Notes: generated by a model not told the origin, from the letters alone. A DNA stretch of 16,548 bases from Oscillibacter sp. CAG:241 (GCA_000435975.1 FR884085.1:1-16548), one strand, 5' to 3'. Numbered from the stretch's first letter, positions 1 to 7,001 are shown. Numbers and translations: made by a program.

Positions 1-378
1 GCCGCCGTTGCCGATGACCAGGGCCCGGCCTGTGGGGGCGGCGCCCCGGGCGGCAAAGCCCGCCCGGATGCCGGGGGCGTCGGTATTATAGCCCACGGTG
101 TGCCCGTTCCGGAAGCACACCGTATTTACCGCGCCGCAGGCCTCCGCCTCCGGGCTCAGCTGGTCCAGATAGCGGATGACCTCCTGCTTTAAGGGCATGG
201 TGACGTTGCAGCCGTCCCATTCCCCGGCCCGGCCTGCCGCCATAAAGTCCGGCAGCGTCTCCCGGGTGACGGTGACGGACTGATAGTCGCCTTCGATCCC
301 CGAAAGGGCCAGCATGCGCCGGTGCAGCACCGGGGACATGCTGTGACCCACCGGGTCGCCGATCACACAGAGCTTCAT
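1..378 (-). CDS. aroE: Shikimate dehydrogenase, N-terminal part (cut by window edge)
   Basis: AroE reduces 3-dehydroshikimate to shikimate with NADPH in the cytoplasm. I translated 126 residues from the ATG at 378. They show the shikimate-binding start V-I-G-D-P-V-G-H-S-M-S-P (about 5-16), the N-V-T-M-P-L-K motif carrying the catalytic lysine (about 59-65), a conserved A-V-N-T, the Y-N-T-D segment, and at the very end V-I-G-N-G-G, the start of the Rossmann nucleotide loop. The rest of the NADP domain lies off the left edge. The start codon overlaps the aroQ stop by 4 bp (ATGA), with a G-rich binding site (AAGGGGGAT) just before it, so it is the last visible gene of the aro operon. Family assignment is secure; only completeness cannot be judged. 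Confidence 0.93.
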   Translation of the reverse strand, partial: MKLCVIGDPVGHSMSPVLHRRMLALSGIEGDYQSVTVTRETLPDFMAAGRAGEWDGCNVTMPLKQEVIRYLDQLSPEAEACGAVNTVCFRNGHTVGYNTDAPGIRAGFAARGAAPTGRALVIGNGG

Positions 379-818
379 TTCATATCCCCCTTGTGTATGC
401 TTTCCAATAACTCCATGGCCTCCAGGTAGCCCCGGAAGCCGTGACCCACGATCTGGCCCCGGCAGGCCGGGGCGGTGACGGACGTCCGGCGGAACGCCTC
501 ACGGCGGCTGATGTCGCTGATGTGCACCTCCACCGCCGGAACACGGACTGCCAGCAGGGCATCGTAAATGGCGTAGCTGTAATGGGTATAGGCCCCGGGA
601 TTGATGACGATGCCGTCATACACTCCGTCAGCGGCCTGTATTTCGTCGATGAGCACCCCTTCATGGTTGCTCTGGCGGATATCCGCCCGAATCCCCCGGG
701 CGGCGGCATAGGCCGCGATCTCCGCGCAGAGGCCGGCGTAGGTGCCGGTACCGTAGACGCCGGGCTCCCGCTTGCCCAGCAGGTTCAGATTGGGACCGTT
801 GAGAACAAGAAATTTCAT
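375..818 (-). CDS. aroQ: Type II 3-dehydroquinate dehydratase
   Basis: Dehydrates 3-dehydroquinate to 3-dehydroshikimate, the third pathway step; the type II enzyme is a small dodecameric protein of about 145-150 residues, and this one is 147. Visible signatures are N-G-P-N-L-N-L-L-G (7-15), the active-site tyrosine Y22 in R-E-P-G-V-Y-G, the N-H-E-G motif, N-P-G-A-Y-T-H-Y-S, and E-V-H-I-S with the catalytic histidine. I chose the ATG at 818 over an in-frame GTG at 836 because it has AGAGGAG at good spacing, gives the family's usual N-terminus, and overlaps the aroK stop by 4 bp in the same way as its neighbours. The symbol aroQ is also used for a class of chorismate mutase; here it means the dehydratase. 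Confidence 0.96.
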   Translation of the reverse strand: MKFLVLNGPNLNLLGKREPGVYGTGTYAGLCAEIAAYAAARGIRADIRQSNHEGVLIDEIQAADGVYDGIVINPGAYTHYSYAIYDALLAVRVPAVEVHISDISRREAFRRTSVTAPACRGQIVGHGFRGYLEAMELLESIHKGDMK

Positions 819-1312
819 TGCTGCTCCTCTCTCCACAGCCGGACGGCCTCCTCCGCCGCCTGACGGGCTGTGGGCTTGTTGACGGCATGGTGGGCGGCGG
901 CCCGGTACAGGCTCCGCCGCTGGCGATACAGGCGGAAGATGGCGTCATCATCCGTCAGCAGGGGGCGGCCCTGCCGCCGCAGGGTCCGGCGGATGGCCCA
1001 GGGGGAGCGGTCCAGAAAGATCACCAGGCCGCTGCCCTTCAGCAGCGTTCGGTTCTCCCGACGCAGCACCGCCCCGCCGCCGGTGGCCAGGACCATGCCA
1101 TCCCGGCGGCACAGGTCCGTCAGCACCCGGGTCTCCAGAGTGCGGAAATATGACTCGCCGCCGTCGGCGAAAATGTCCGGTATGCTGCGGCCCTCCGCCT
1201 GCTCCAGGGCCTTGTCCGCGTCCACGAAGGGAAGCCCCAGGGTCCTGGCCGCCAGCCTGCCCACGGTGCTTTTGCCGCTGCCGGGCAGGCCCACGAAAAT
1301 CAGGTTTCTCAC
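815..1312 (-). CDS. aroK: Shikimate kinase
   Basis: Phosphorylates shikimate to shikimate 3-phosphate using ATP. The 165-residue protein has the usual size for AroK/AroL. The P-loop G-L-P-G-S-G-K-S-T is at 8-16, the D-A-D pair (31-33) and R57 match shikimate- and metal-binding positions, A-T-G-G-G is the second glycine motif, and G-R-P-L-L lies in the lid region. The start codon is GTG at 1312, overlapping the aroC stop (GTGA). It is supported by GGGAGGAG five bases upstream and by the P-loop beginning at residue 8. Part of the aro operon between aroC and aroQ. Confidence 0.95.
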   Translation of the reverse strand: MRNLIFVGLPGSGKSTVGRLAARTLGLPFVDADKALEQAEGRSIPDIFADGGESYFRTLETRVLTDLCRRDGMVLATGGGAVLRRENRTLLKGSGLVIFLDRSPWAIRRTLRRQGRPLLTDDDAIFRLYRQRRSLYRAAAHHAVNKPTARQAAEEAVRLWREEQQ

Positions 1313-2514
1313 GACTGCTCCTCCCGGCTCAGGGCCATCAGCGTTTCATACAGCCGCTCCACCTGCTCCCGGCGTTCCGGGGCCAGATTGCCCCGGCTGC
1401 GCAGCACCTGGGCCTCCCGCTCCGGGTCCTGCACCGGCAGGCCGCAGGCGGCCTTATAGGCTCCGATGTCACGGGACAGCTCCTGCCGCCGGACAAACAG
1501 CTGCACCAGCTGCCGGTCTATGCCGTCCAGCCGCAGCCGCAGGGTGTCCAGATCGCCCGCCTGGGGGTCCAGCACCCGCCACAGGGCCAGGGCCGCAGCC
1601 GCCTCCACAATGGGGGCCGCCCGCAGGGCAATGCAGGGATCGTGGCGGCCCTGAACCGTTACGGTGCAGTTTTCCATACGGGCCAGGTCCACGGTGTCCT
1701 GAGGGATGGCGATGGAGGGGGTGGGCTTGAAGGTCACGGTGAAGGTCACCGGCATGCCGTTGGTGACGCCGCCGTTGATGCCGCCGTTGTGATTGGTGAC
1801 GGTCCACACCCGGGTCCCGTCGGTGCGCAGGGCATCGTTGGCCTGACTGCCCCGCAGGGCGGCCAGGGCCGCGCCGTCGCCGAAGCCCAGGGCCTTCACC
1901 GCCGGGATGGCGAACAGGTGACGGGCCAGCTCCGATTCCACCGCCTCCCGCCAGCCGGGACCGCCCAGTCCCGCCGGAAGGCCCGTGACGGTGCAGCGCA
2001 CCTGACCACCCACGGAATCTCCGGCGGCCTTGGCCGCCTCCGCCTGCTGCCGCAGCTCTTTTTCATCAATAAGCTGCGCTTTTATTTCAATATCCTGTGC
2101 TTTCAGCCAACTCTTTACCATGGCTCCCGCCGCCACCAGGGGAGCGGTCAGGCGGCCGGAATAGGGCCCGCCGCCCCGGGGGTCGTTGTGCCCCCGGCTG
2201 CGGACATGGGCGGCGTAATCGGCGTGGCCGGGGCGGGGCTTGTCCGCCAGAGCGGCGTAGTCGCCGGAGCGGACGTCCCGGTTTTCCAGAATCAGGCAGA
2301 TGGGGTCCCCGGTGGTGTGTCCATTGTATACGCCGCTGAGAATGCGGAGCCGGTCCGGCTCCCGCCGGGCGGTGGCCAGGGGGCCATGGGGGGCCCGGCG
2401 CTGAAGCTCCCGGGCGATGAGCTCCCGGTCCACCGGCAGGCCCGGGGCCGCGCCGGTGACCAGAACGCCCACGGCGGGGCCGTGGGACTCTCCGAATATG
2501 GTGTAATCCAGCAT
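1309..2514 (-). CDS. aroC: Chorismate synthase fused to AroQ-class chorismate mutase
   Basis: A 401-residue bifunctional protein. Residues 1 to about 318 are chorismate synthase, which makes chorismate from EPSP with reduced FMN: F-G-E-S-H-G with H11, R-P-G-H-A-D with H97 (in my alignment these match the two catalytic histidines), D-P-R-G-G-G (111-116), N-G-G-I-N-G-G (243-249), K-P-T-P-S-I (263-268) and G-R-H-D-P-C (289-294). Residues about 321-401 are an AroQ-class chorismate mutase helix bundle: L-R-x-x-L-D-x-I-D, R-R-Q-E-L, Y-K at 353-354, then D363, R366 and E367, with Q400 placed like the terminal active-site Gln of E. coli PheA. The start at 2514 is one base after the aroA stop; the longer open frame upstream is aroA shadow. 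The fusion joins chorismate formation to its conversion to prephenate. Confidence 0.93.
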   Translation of the reverse strand: MLDYTIFGESHGPAVGVLVTGAAPGLPVDRELIARELQRRAPHGPLATARREPDRLRILSGVYNGHTTGDPICLILENRDVRSGDYAALADKPRPGHADYAAHVRSRGHNDPRGGGPYSGRLTAPLVAAGAMVKSWLKAQDIEIKAQLIDEKELRQQAEAAKAAGDSVGGQVRCTVTGLPAGLGGPGWREAVESELARHLFAIPAVKALGFGDGAALAALRGSQANDALRTDGTRVWTVTNHNGGINGGVTNGMPVTFTVTFKPTPSIAIPQDTVDLARMENCTVTVQGRHDPCIALRAAPIVEAAAALALWRVLDPQAGDLDTLRLRLDGIDRQLVQLFVRRQELSRDIGAYKAACGLPVQDPEREAQVLRSRGNLAPERREQVERLYETLMALSREEQS

Positions 2515-2515
2515 G

Positions 2516-3640
2516 TTACAATACCTCGAATTGCCCGCCCAGGCGGCGGTAGTCCGCCCAGAAGCCGGGATAGGATTTGGCGGTGCATCCGGCGTTCCGC
2601 AGAACCACCGGGCCGGTGCAGAAGGGGGCGGCGCAGGCGCACAGCATGGCGATGCGGTGGTCGCCGCAGCTGTCGGCTTCGCCGCCGGAGAGCCGCTCCG
2701 CGCCCCATACGGTGAGGCCCTCCGGCTCCTGCCGGACACGGCCTCCCAGGGCGGTCAGCGCCGCCGAAACCGACGCCAGGCGGTCGCTCTCCTTATCCCG
2801 CAGCCGGGCCGCGCCGGTGAAGCGGGTTTCCGTTCCCGGCCGCAGCGCCGCCAGCAGGGCCAGCGGCGGCAGCAGGTCCGGGATATCCGTCAGGTCTACC
2901 TCCTCCGGCAGACAACGGCACAGGGCCGCCGCCGCCCGGTCCCCCTGGAGAGAGTCCCGGCGCAGGCCCGTGACGGCCACAGCACAGCCCAGAGCCCTTA
3001 CCGCCAGCCAGAAGGCCGCTGCGGACCAGTCCGGCTCCGCGTCCAGGGGCACGGTCCGGAACCGCTGCCCACCCGGTATCGTGAAGCCGCAATCCGTTTG
3101 GCCGATGTGCACGCCGCAGCGACGCAGCACCGCCAGCGTCAGGTCCACATAGGGGCGGGAGGCCAGGGGGCCGGTCAGCGCCAGCTCCGAGTCTGCCGCC
3201 AGACCGGGCAGGGCCATCAGCAGCCCGGAGAGCAGCTGAGACGTCCGGGTCCCGTCCACCGGAAGCTGCCCGCCGGACAGCGCCCGGGTCACCCGCAGAC
3301 CGCCCGCCGTGGCCGCAAGGCCCCAGTCCCCCGGCAGGGGCCGCTCCAGCAGCCGCTCCGTGCCGGTGAACACCGTGCCCACCTGGCCCCGGGCCATGGC
3401 CAGGGGCAGCAGAAACCGCAGGGTGCTGCCGCTGGCCCCGCAGTCGATGACGGGGGCCTTTTCGTGATACAAGGCCCACAGCCCCCGGACCGTGGCCTCC
3501 ACATCGTCGGAGGGGTCCGGCGGGCAGGGAAACTCTCCCGCCTGGGCCAGACAGATCAGCTGCCGGTGCAGCAGACTTTTGGACGGCGGCGGCGTCACCG
3601 CCCCCCGCAGCGGGGCCGGAAGCAAGCGCACGTCCATCAT
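2516..3640 (-). CDS. aroA: 3-phosphoshikimate 1-carboxyvinyltransferase (EPSP synthase), compact form
   Basis: Transfers the enolpyruvyl group of PEP to shikimate 3-phosphate. Active-site landmarks are present: P-P-S-K-S with K21, S22 and R26; C-G-A-S-G-S-T-L-R-F (67-76), the PEP loop in its clostridial form; T-S-Q (133-135) for phosphate binding; L-Q-G-D (231-234); D-I-P-D with D255 in the place of the catalytic aspartate; L-R-D-K-E-S-D-R with E284 and R287; D-H-R with R329; and K355 in K-S-Y-P. The protein is 374 residues against a usual 420-430; by eye the loss is mainly in loops, especially before the PEP loop, and no key residue is missing. The ATG at 3640 overlaps the aroB stop by 4 bp (ATGA); a second ATG follows directly at 3637. 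Confidence 0.93.
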   Translation of the reverse strand: MMDVRLLPAPLRGAVTPPPSKSLLHRQLICLAQAGEFPCPPDPSDDVEATVRGLWALYHEKAPVIDCGASGSTLRFLLPLAMARGQVGTVFTGTERLLERPLPGDWGLAATAGGLRVTRALSGGQLPVDGTRTSQLLSGLLMALPGLAADSELALTGPLASRPYVDLTLAVLRRCGVHIGQTDCGFTIPGGQRFRTVPLDAEPDWSAAAFWLAVRALGCAVAVTGLRRDSLQGDRAAAALCRCLPEEVDLTDIPDLLPPLALLAALRPGTETRFTGAARLRDKESDRLASVSAALTALGGRVRQEPEGLTVWGAERLSGGEADSCGDHRIAMLCACAAPFCTGPVVLRNAGCTAKSYPGFWADYRRLGGQFEVL

Positions 3641-4644
3641 ACGTCCTCCATCAGAGCCGCCAGGGGTACCGTCAGCAGACGGCCCTGGCCGGCCCGCTCC
3701 GCCACGGCGATGGTAATGCCGTCGCCGCCGCGCTTTTTGTCCCGGGCCAGATAGTCCGCCGCCCCGTCCCAGGGCAGCCGGGTGGGCAGGTCCCACCGCC
3801 GCAGCAGGGGGGTCAGCCGCTCCAGCAGCTGCCCGCCGCCCAGACCGTGCCGCACCTGCCAGCGCAGCATGTGCATCATCCCGGCGGCCACGGCCTCGCC
3901 GTGGGTCCGGGTATCGTATCCTCCGGCGGCCTCATAGGCGTGGCCGAAGGTATGGCCGAAGTTCAGCACCCGGCGCCCGCCGCCGTCCCGCTCGTCCCGG
4001 GACACCACCGCCGCCTTATACCGGCAGCAGCGCGCCACCAGCCAGGGAAGATTCGGCTCCTCCGCCGTTTCCAGGTGGTGCAAAATGGCCTCGTCGCCGA
4101 TGACGCCGCACTTGATGACCTCCGCCATGCCTGAGGACAGCTGCCGCCGGGGCAGGGTGGCCAGGCACGCCGTATCCGCCAGCACCAGCCGGGGCTGGTA
4201 AAAGCAGCCGATGAGGTTCTTCCCCTCCGGCAGGTCCAGACCGGTCTTGCCGCCGACGCTGCTGTCCACCTGGGCCAGCAGGGAGGTGGGCAGCTGGGCC
4301 AGAGCCACGCCCCGCAGCAGAGTACCGGCTATAAAGCCCGCCAGGTCACCGGTGACGCCGCCGCCCAGGGCCGCGATGCCGTCCTGCCGGGTGAAGCCAT
4401 CCGCCAGCAGCCGGCGGCACAGGTCCTCATACACCGCCAGGCGCTTGCTGCCCTCTCCGGCGGGGAAGGTGTATACCGGCAGGTCCAGGGCCCCGGCGTA
4501 CAGGGCGGCGGTGTTCTCGTCGGCGATAACGGCCCACCGCTTGACCGGCAGAGCCTCCAGCCGGCGGCGGGCCTCCCGCAGCAGGCCCGGGCCGATCTCA
4601 ATGGGGTAGGACCGCTGCCCCAGAGATACCGTGATTTGTTGCAT
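3637..4644 (-). CDS. aroB: 3-dehydroquinate synthase
   Basis: Cyclises DAHP to 3-dehydroquinate using NAD and a divalent metal, the first step encoded in this operon. The 335-residue protein is full length. Motifs: G-E-G-S-K (63-67), the NAD loop G-G-G-V-T-G-D-L-A-G-F (94-104), P-T-S-L-L-A-Q-V-D-S-S-V-G-G-K-T (119-134), A-E-V-I-K with metal ligand E175, N-F-G-H-T-F-G-H-A (228-236) and H-G-E-A-V (248-252), which supply the histidine ligands. The start at 4644 has AAAGGAG ten bases upstream; an intervening ATG is out of frame. It follows the MATE gene by 22 bp on the same strand, so both are probably on one transcript. Confidence 0.95.
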   Translation of the reverse strand: MQQITVSLGQRSYPIEIGPGLLREARRRLEALPVKRWAVIADENTAALYAGALDLPVYTFPAGEGSKRLAVYEDLCRRLLADGFTRQDGIAALGGGVTGDLAGFIAGTLLRGVALAQLPTSLLAQVDSSVGGKTGLDLPEGKNLIGCFYQPRLVLADTACLATLPRRQLSSGMAEVIKCGVIGDEAILHHLETAEEPNLPWLVARCCRYKAAVVSRDERDGGGRRVLNFGHTFGHAYEAAGGYDTRTHGEAVAAGMMHMLRWQVRHGLGGGQLLERLTPLLRRWDLPTRLPWDGAADYLARDKKRGGDGITIAVAERAGQGRLLTVPLAALMEDV

Positions 4645-4666
4645 AGACCATTCGCTCCTTTGCCGG

Positions 4667-6052
4667 TCAGTTGTCCTCCACCAGCCGCCGCCGGCCCAGG
4701 GAGGCCCTGCGGTAATACAGCAGGGTGGCGGCGCTGCACACCAGCCATCCGGCGGGATAGCCCATGGCCAGAGGCAGCAGGGCGTTGCTGATATAGTGGG
4801 ACATGATGTACAAATAGATCTGGCGGAATACCACGAAGGAGCCCAGCATGATGACCATGGGCACCTGGCTGTTGCCTGCGCCCCGCAGCGCGCCGGAATA
4901 GATCTGGTTGATGCAGCACAGCAGGTAGAAGGGCGAAATGTACCGCAGCAGCAGGGTGCCGTAGGCCACCACCTCCGCCTTGCGGTTGAAGAAGGCCGTC
5001 AGCTGGGGCGCAAACACCAGCACCGGCACCATCAGCACCGCCGTTACCGCCAGGGAGATGGCCAGTGCACGACGGGTGCCCTGGTGGGCCCGCTGGGCGT
5101 TCCCGGCTCCCAGATTCTGCCCCACGAAGGTGGTGGCAGACAGGGCCAGGGACTGCATGGGCAGGAACATCAGCTGGTCGATCTTGGTATACGCCGTCCA
5201 GCCGGACATGCAGTCCGCGCCGAAGCGGTTGATATAGGACTGGACAAACACATTGGAGAAGGCGGTGACGGCCATTTGCAGAGCCGCCGGGATGCCTACC
5301 TTCATGATCTTGCCCAGCATGTCCCAATGGACCCGCAGCCGCCGCAGCTCCAGGCGCACGCAGCTGTCCGTCCGCAGCAGCACTGCCAGCACCAGCACCG
5401 CCGACGCCGCCTGGGCGATGATGGTGGCCCAGGCAACACCTGCAACGCCCATGCGGAAGCGGATCACGAACACCAGGTCCAGCACCGTGTTCAGCCCCGC
5501 CGACACCACCAGAAAGTAGAAGGGACGCCGGGAGTCGCCCACTGCCCGGAGAATGCCGGAGCCCATGTTGTAGATGAGCAGCCCCGTAATGCCGGAAAAA
5601 TAGATGGACAGATAGGCCGTGGACTCCGGCAGCACCTCCGCCGGGGTGTTCATCAGGGCCAGCATGGCCGGGATCAGGGCCAGACCCAGGGCCGTGAACG
5701 CCCCGCACAGCACCAGCGTCAGCACCATGGCCGTGTGGACGGTGTCCCGGACTCTGTCCGGCTTATGGGCCCCGTAATACTGACTGATGACCACGCCTGC
5801 GCCGCTGGACAGGCCCATGAAAAAGCCAATGAGCATGTTGATGATGGGCCCCACGGTGCCCACGGCGGAGAACGCCTCGTTGGACACGAAGTTGCCCACC
5901 ACCCAGGTGTCCACCATGTTGTACAGCTGCTGAAACACGTTGCCGGCCAGCAGCGGCAGGGCGAACTCCACCAGGTGGCGGGTGATGCTGCCCTGGGTCA
6001 TGTCCACGTCCCGACGGACGGCCGGATGGGCGTGGTGATGGGTCCATGTCAT
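4667..6052 (-). CDS. MATE-family multidrug/metabolite exporter
   Basis: A 461-residue polytopic membrane protein with about 12 predicted hydrophobic helices, the normal size for MATE (NorM/DinF-like) cation-coupled antiporters. Family marks: D-M-T-Q-G-S-I-x-x-H-L at the N-terminus, then A-L-P-L-L-A-G-N-V-F-Q-Q-L-Y-N-M-V-D and its pseudo-repeat I-P-A-A-L-Q-M-A-V-T-A-F-S-N in the second half, plus G-A-G-N conserved loops in both halves. I chose ATG 6052, which has GAGGAT eight bases upstream; ATG 6001 is possible but lacks a site. It is the first gene after the promoter at 6087-6115 and leads into aroB. The substrate cannot be read from sequence; linkage to aromatic metabolism is an inference from position only. 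Confidence 0.92.
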   Translation of the reverse strand: MTWTHHHAHPAVRRDVDMTQGSITRHLVEFALPLLAGNVFQQLYNMVDTWVVGNFVSNEAFSAVGTVGPIINMLIGFFMGLSSGAGVVISQYYGAHKPDRVRDTVHTAMVLTLVLCGAFTALGLALIPAMLALMNTPAEVLPESTAYLSIYFSGITGLLIYNMGSGILRAVGDSRRPFYFLVVSAGLNTVLDLVFVIRFRMGVAGVAWATIIAQAASAVLVLAVLLRTDSCVRLELRRLRVHWDMLGKIMKVGIPAALQMAVTAFSNVFVQSYINRFGADCMSGWTAYTKIDQLMFLPMQSLALSATTFVGQNLGAGNAQRAHQGTRRALAISLAVTAVLMVPVLVFAPQLTAFFNRKAEVVAYGTLLLRYISPFYLLCCINQIYSGALRGAGNSQVPMVIMLGSFVVFRQIYLYIMSHYISNALLPLAMGYPAGWLVCSAATLLYYRRASLGRRRLVEDN

Positions 6053-6086
6053 AGATGCGATCCTCGGTTTCTCTGTATTCAACAAT

Positions 6087-6115
6087 AGGATAGCACCATT
6101 TGCCGGGGAAATCAA
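6087..6115 (-). promoter_or_regulatory. Probable sigma-A promoter of the MATE-aro operon
   Basis: On the minus strand TTGATT (6115-6110), a 17-base spacer and TATCCT (6092-6087): four of six matches in each box with ideal spacing. Transcription would start near 6080, giving a leader of about 28 bases before the MATE start at 6052. No room exists here for a T-box or other long leader. Confidence 0.5.
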
Positions 6116-6354
6116 CTGACCCGGGAGGGGAAACGGCGGCTCTACAGCAAAAATTCCTCCGGCTCCGCCGGACGCATGATGGATACCTCATAGGCGGTGC
6201 GCTCCTGGCCCACGCCGTCCACGGTTTTCGTATAGCCCCGGCTCTGGACCCGGCCCTCCACCGTCAGGCGGGAACCCACCGGAAGCCGGGCCGTCTGCTG
6301 GGCGATGGCCCCCCAGGCGATGCAGGGCAGATAGTCCGCCCGCCCGTACCGGCG

Positions 6355-6409
6355 GGGGGGCCGCCGGGGCCGGGGGCGGCACGCCCCGCCCCCCCCCGCC
6401 CGCCCCGGC
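6355..6409. other. 55-bp G-run/C-run segment inside the SSB-like gene
   Basis: 54 of 55 bases are G or C. On either strand a G-rich half is followed by a C-rich half, with the switch near 6380. It stands where about 21 bp of ordinary coding sequence is expected and is not a multiple of three longer. A neighbouring codon also looks altered (Gly where relatives have an acidic residue before I-C). Confidence 0.85.
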
Positions 6410-6670
6410 GCAGATCCCCCGGCCCAAGGGCGTCCGCCGCAGGGAGGGGGCCTTGCACAGCACGCCGGAGAGCTGAATCTGGTTAAAGGGGGCCGCGCCG
6501 CCGGGAGTCAGCTCCCGGACAAACACGGAGATCACCAGCCGGGGCCCCTGGCCGCTGCGGTTGTTGAAGGAGCGCAGCTGACCGGTGAGGGTCAGCGTGT
6601 CGCCGGTATGTACGGGGTGCTCCTCCAGCAGCCGCCGGGGCAGAATCACCGGCAGCAGGTCCTCCTGGCC

Positions 6671-6742
6671 CGACAGCCGCTCCACCGACAGGGGGAAGCG
6701 GGAAAAGGACAGCCGCTCCACCGACAGGGGAAAGCGGTAAAA
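6671..6742. repeat. 36-bp tandem duplication within the SSB-like gene
   Basis: Copies at 6671-6706 and 6707-6742 match at 33 of 36 positions and encode a 12-residue unit containing R-F-P-L-S-V-E-R-L-S twice in a row (residues about 31-52). The reading frame is kept, but a beta-strand of the first OB fold appears doubled. Confidence 0.9.
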
Positions 6743-6889
6743 GTGCTCGCCGTGGTTTATATGGGACAGGGCAGGCTCCCCGGCGGCCCGGCCGCACAGG
6801 CGCACACGGTTGAAATTGTTGTCCATAAAATTCCTCCTCGTTTGTTGAAGCTGGTCCAGCTTATGCCGGAGCGCCTGGAAATAGACCCT

Positions 6890-6922
6890 GAGGCTTGTCA
6901 AAAAGTCTTTTTGACAAGCCTC
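6890..6922. repeat. Inverted repeat 1, 16-bp arms
   Basis: GAGGCTTGTCAAAAAG at 6890-6905 and its exact reverse complement at 6907-6922, separated by one base. Lies between divergent genes, so it is not placed as a terminator for either neighbour. Confidence 0.9.
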
Positions 6923-6926
6923 GTGC

Positions 6927-6959
6927 GGTTTTTCAGAACTTTTTAAGTCCTGAAAAACC
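6927..6959. repeat. Inverted repeat 2, 10-bp arms with inner stem
   Basis: GGTTTTTCAG at 6927-6936 pairs with CTGAAAAACC at 6950-6959. After one mismatch a further four pairs form (6938-6941 with 6945-6948), leaving a T3 loop. Confidence 0.85.
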
Positions 6960-6970
6960 TGTGATTGCAA

Positions 6971-7001
6971 ACGAAAGACACCCCTGATGGGTTTCTTTCG
7001 T
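6971..7001. repeat. Inverted repeat 3, 13-bp arms
   Basis: ACGAAAGACACCC at 6971-6983 pairs with GGGTTTCTTTCGT at 6989-7001 with one mismatch and a five-base loop. Third of three consecutive hairpins of similar size (31-33 bp) in the 283-bp divergent spacer 6827-7109. Confidence 0.85.

Larger units (their letters stand above)
6142..6826 (-). pseudogene. SSB-like tandem OB-fold protein, frame broken by a G/C-only segment
   Basis: Frame 1 runs from ATG 6826 (AGGAGG six bases upstream) through N-R-V-R-L-C-G-R-A-A-G-E-P and an R-S-F-N-N-R-S-G segment, then N-Q-I-Q-L-S-G-V-L-C-K and R-R-T-P-L-G-R-G-I-C, ending sensibly at C139 (6410). A second frame resumes at 6354 with R-R-Y-G-R-A-D-Y-L-P-C-I-A-W-G, includes E-G-R-V-Q-S-R-G-Y and V-S-I-M, and stops at TAG 6142. 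Both halves look like SSB-type OB folds, so the intact gene would be a tandem OB single-strand DNA binder. In relatives, as I recall, about seven residues join C139 to R-R-Y-G; here 55 bp of almost pure G/C intervene, giving a frame change. A 36-bp tandem duplication lies at 6671-6742. This is either a true pseudogene or an assembly error in a functional gene. Confidence 0.8.

Noticed and set aside
1150..2715. A 521-codon plus-strand open frame over aroK and aroC
   Set aside because: Antisense shadow of two well-supported aro genes, with an unnatural composition.
2515..2739. A longer N-terminus for chorismate synthase (start at 2739)
   Set aside because: The extra 75 residues overlap aroA and are low-complexity; the family N-terminus begins exactly at the ATG 2514.
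6053..6115. A start for the MATE protein at 6115
   Set aside because: It lies within the predicted promoter and lacks a ribosome binding site; ATG 6052 has one.
6890..6922. Reading the 16-bp inverted repeat as a terminator
   Set aside because: Both flanking genes are transcribed away from it, and neither side has a clear independent gene ending here.
6890..7001. A CRISPR-like repeat array
   Set aside because: The three hairpins have different sequences, so they are not direct repeats with spacers.
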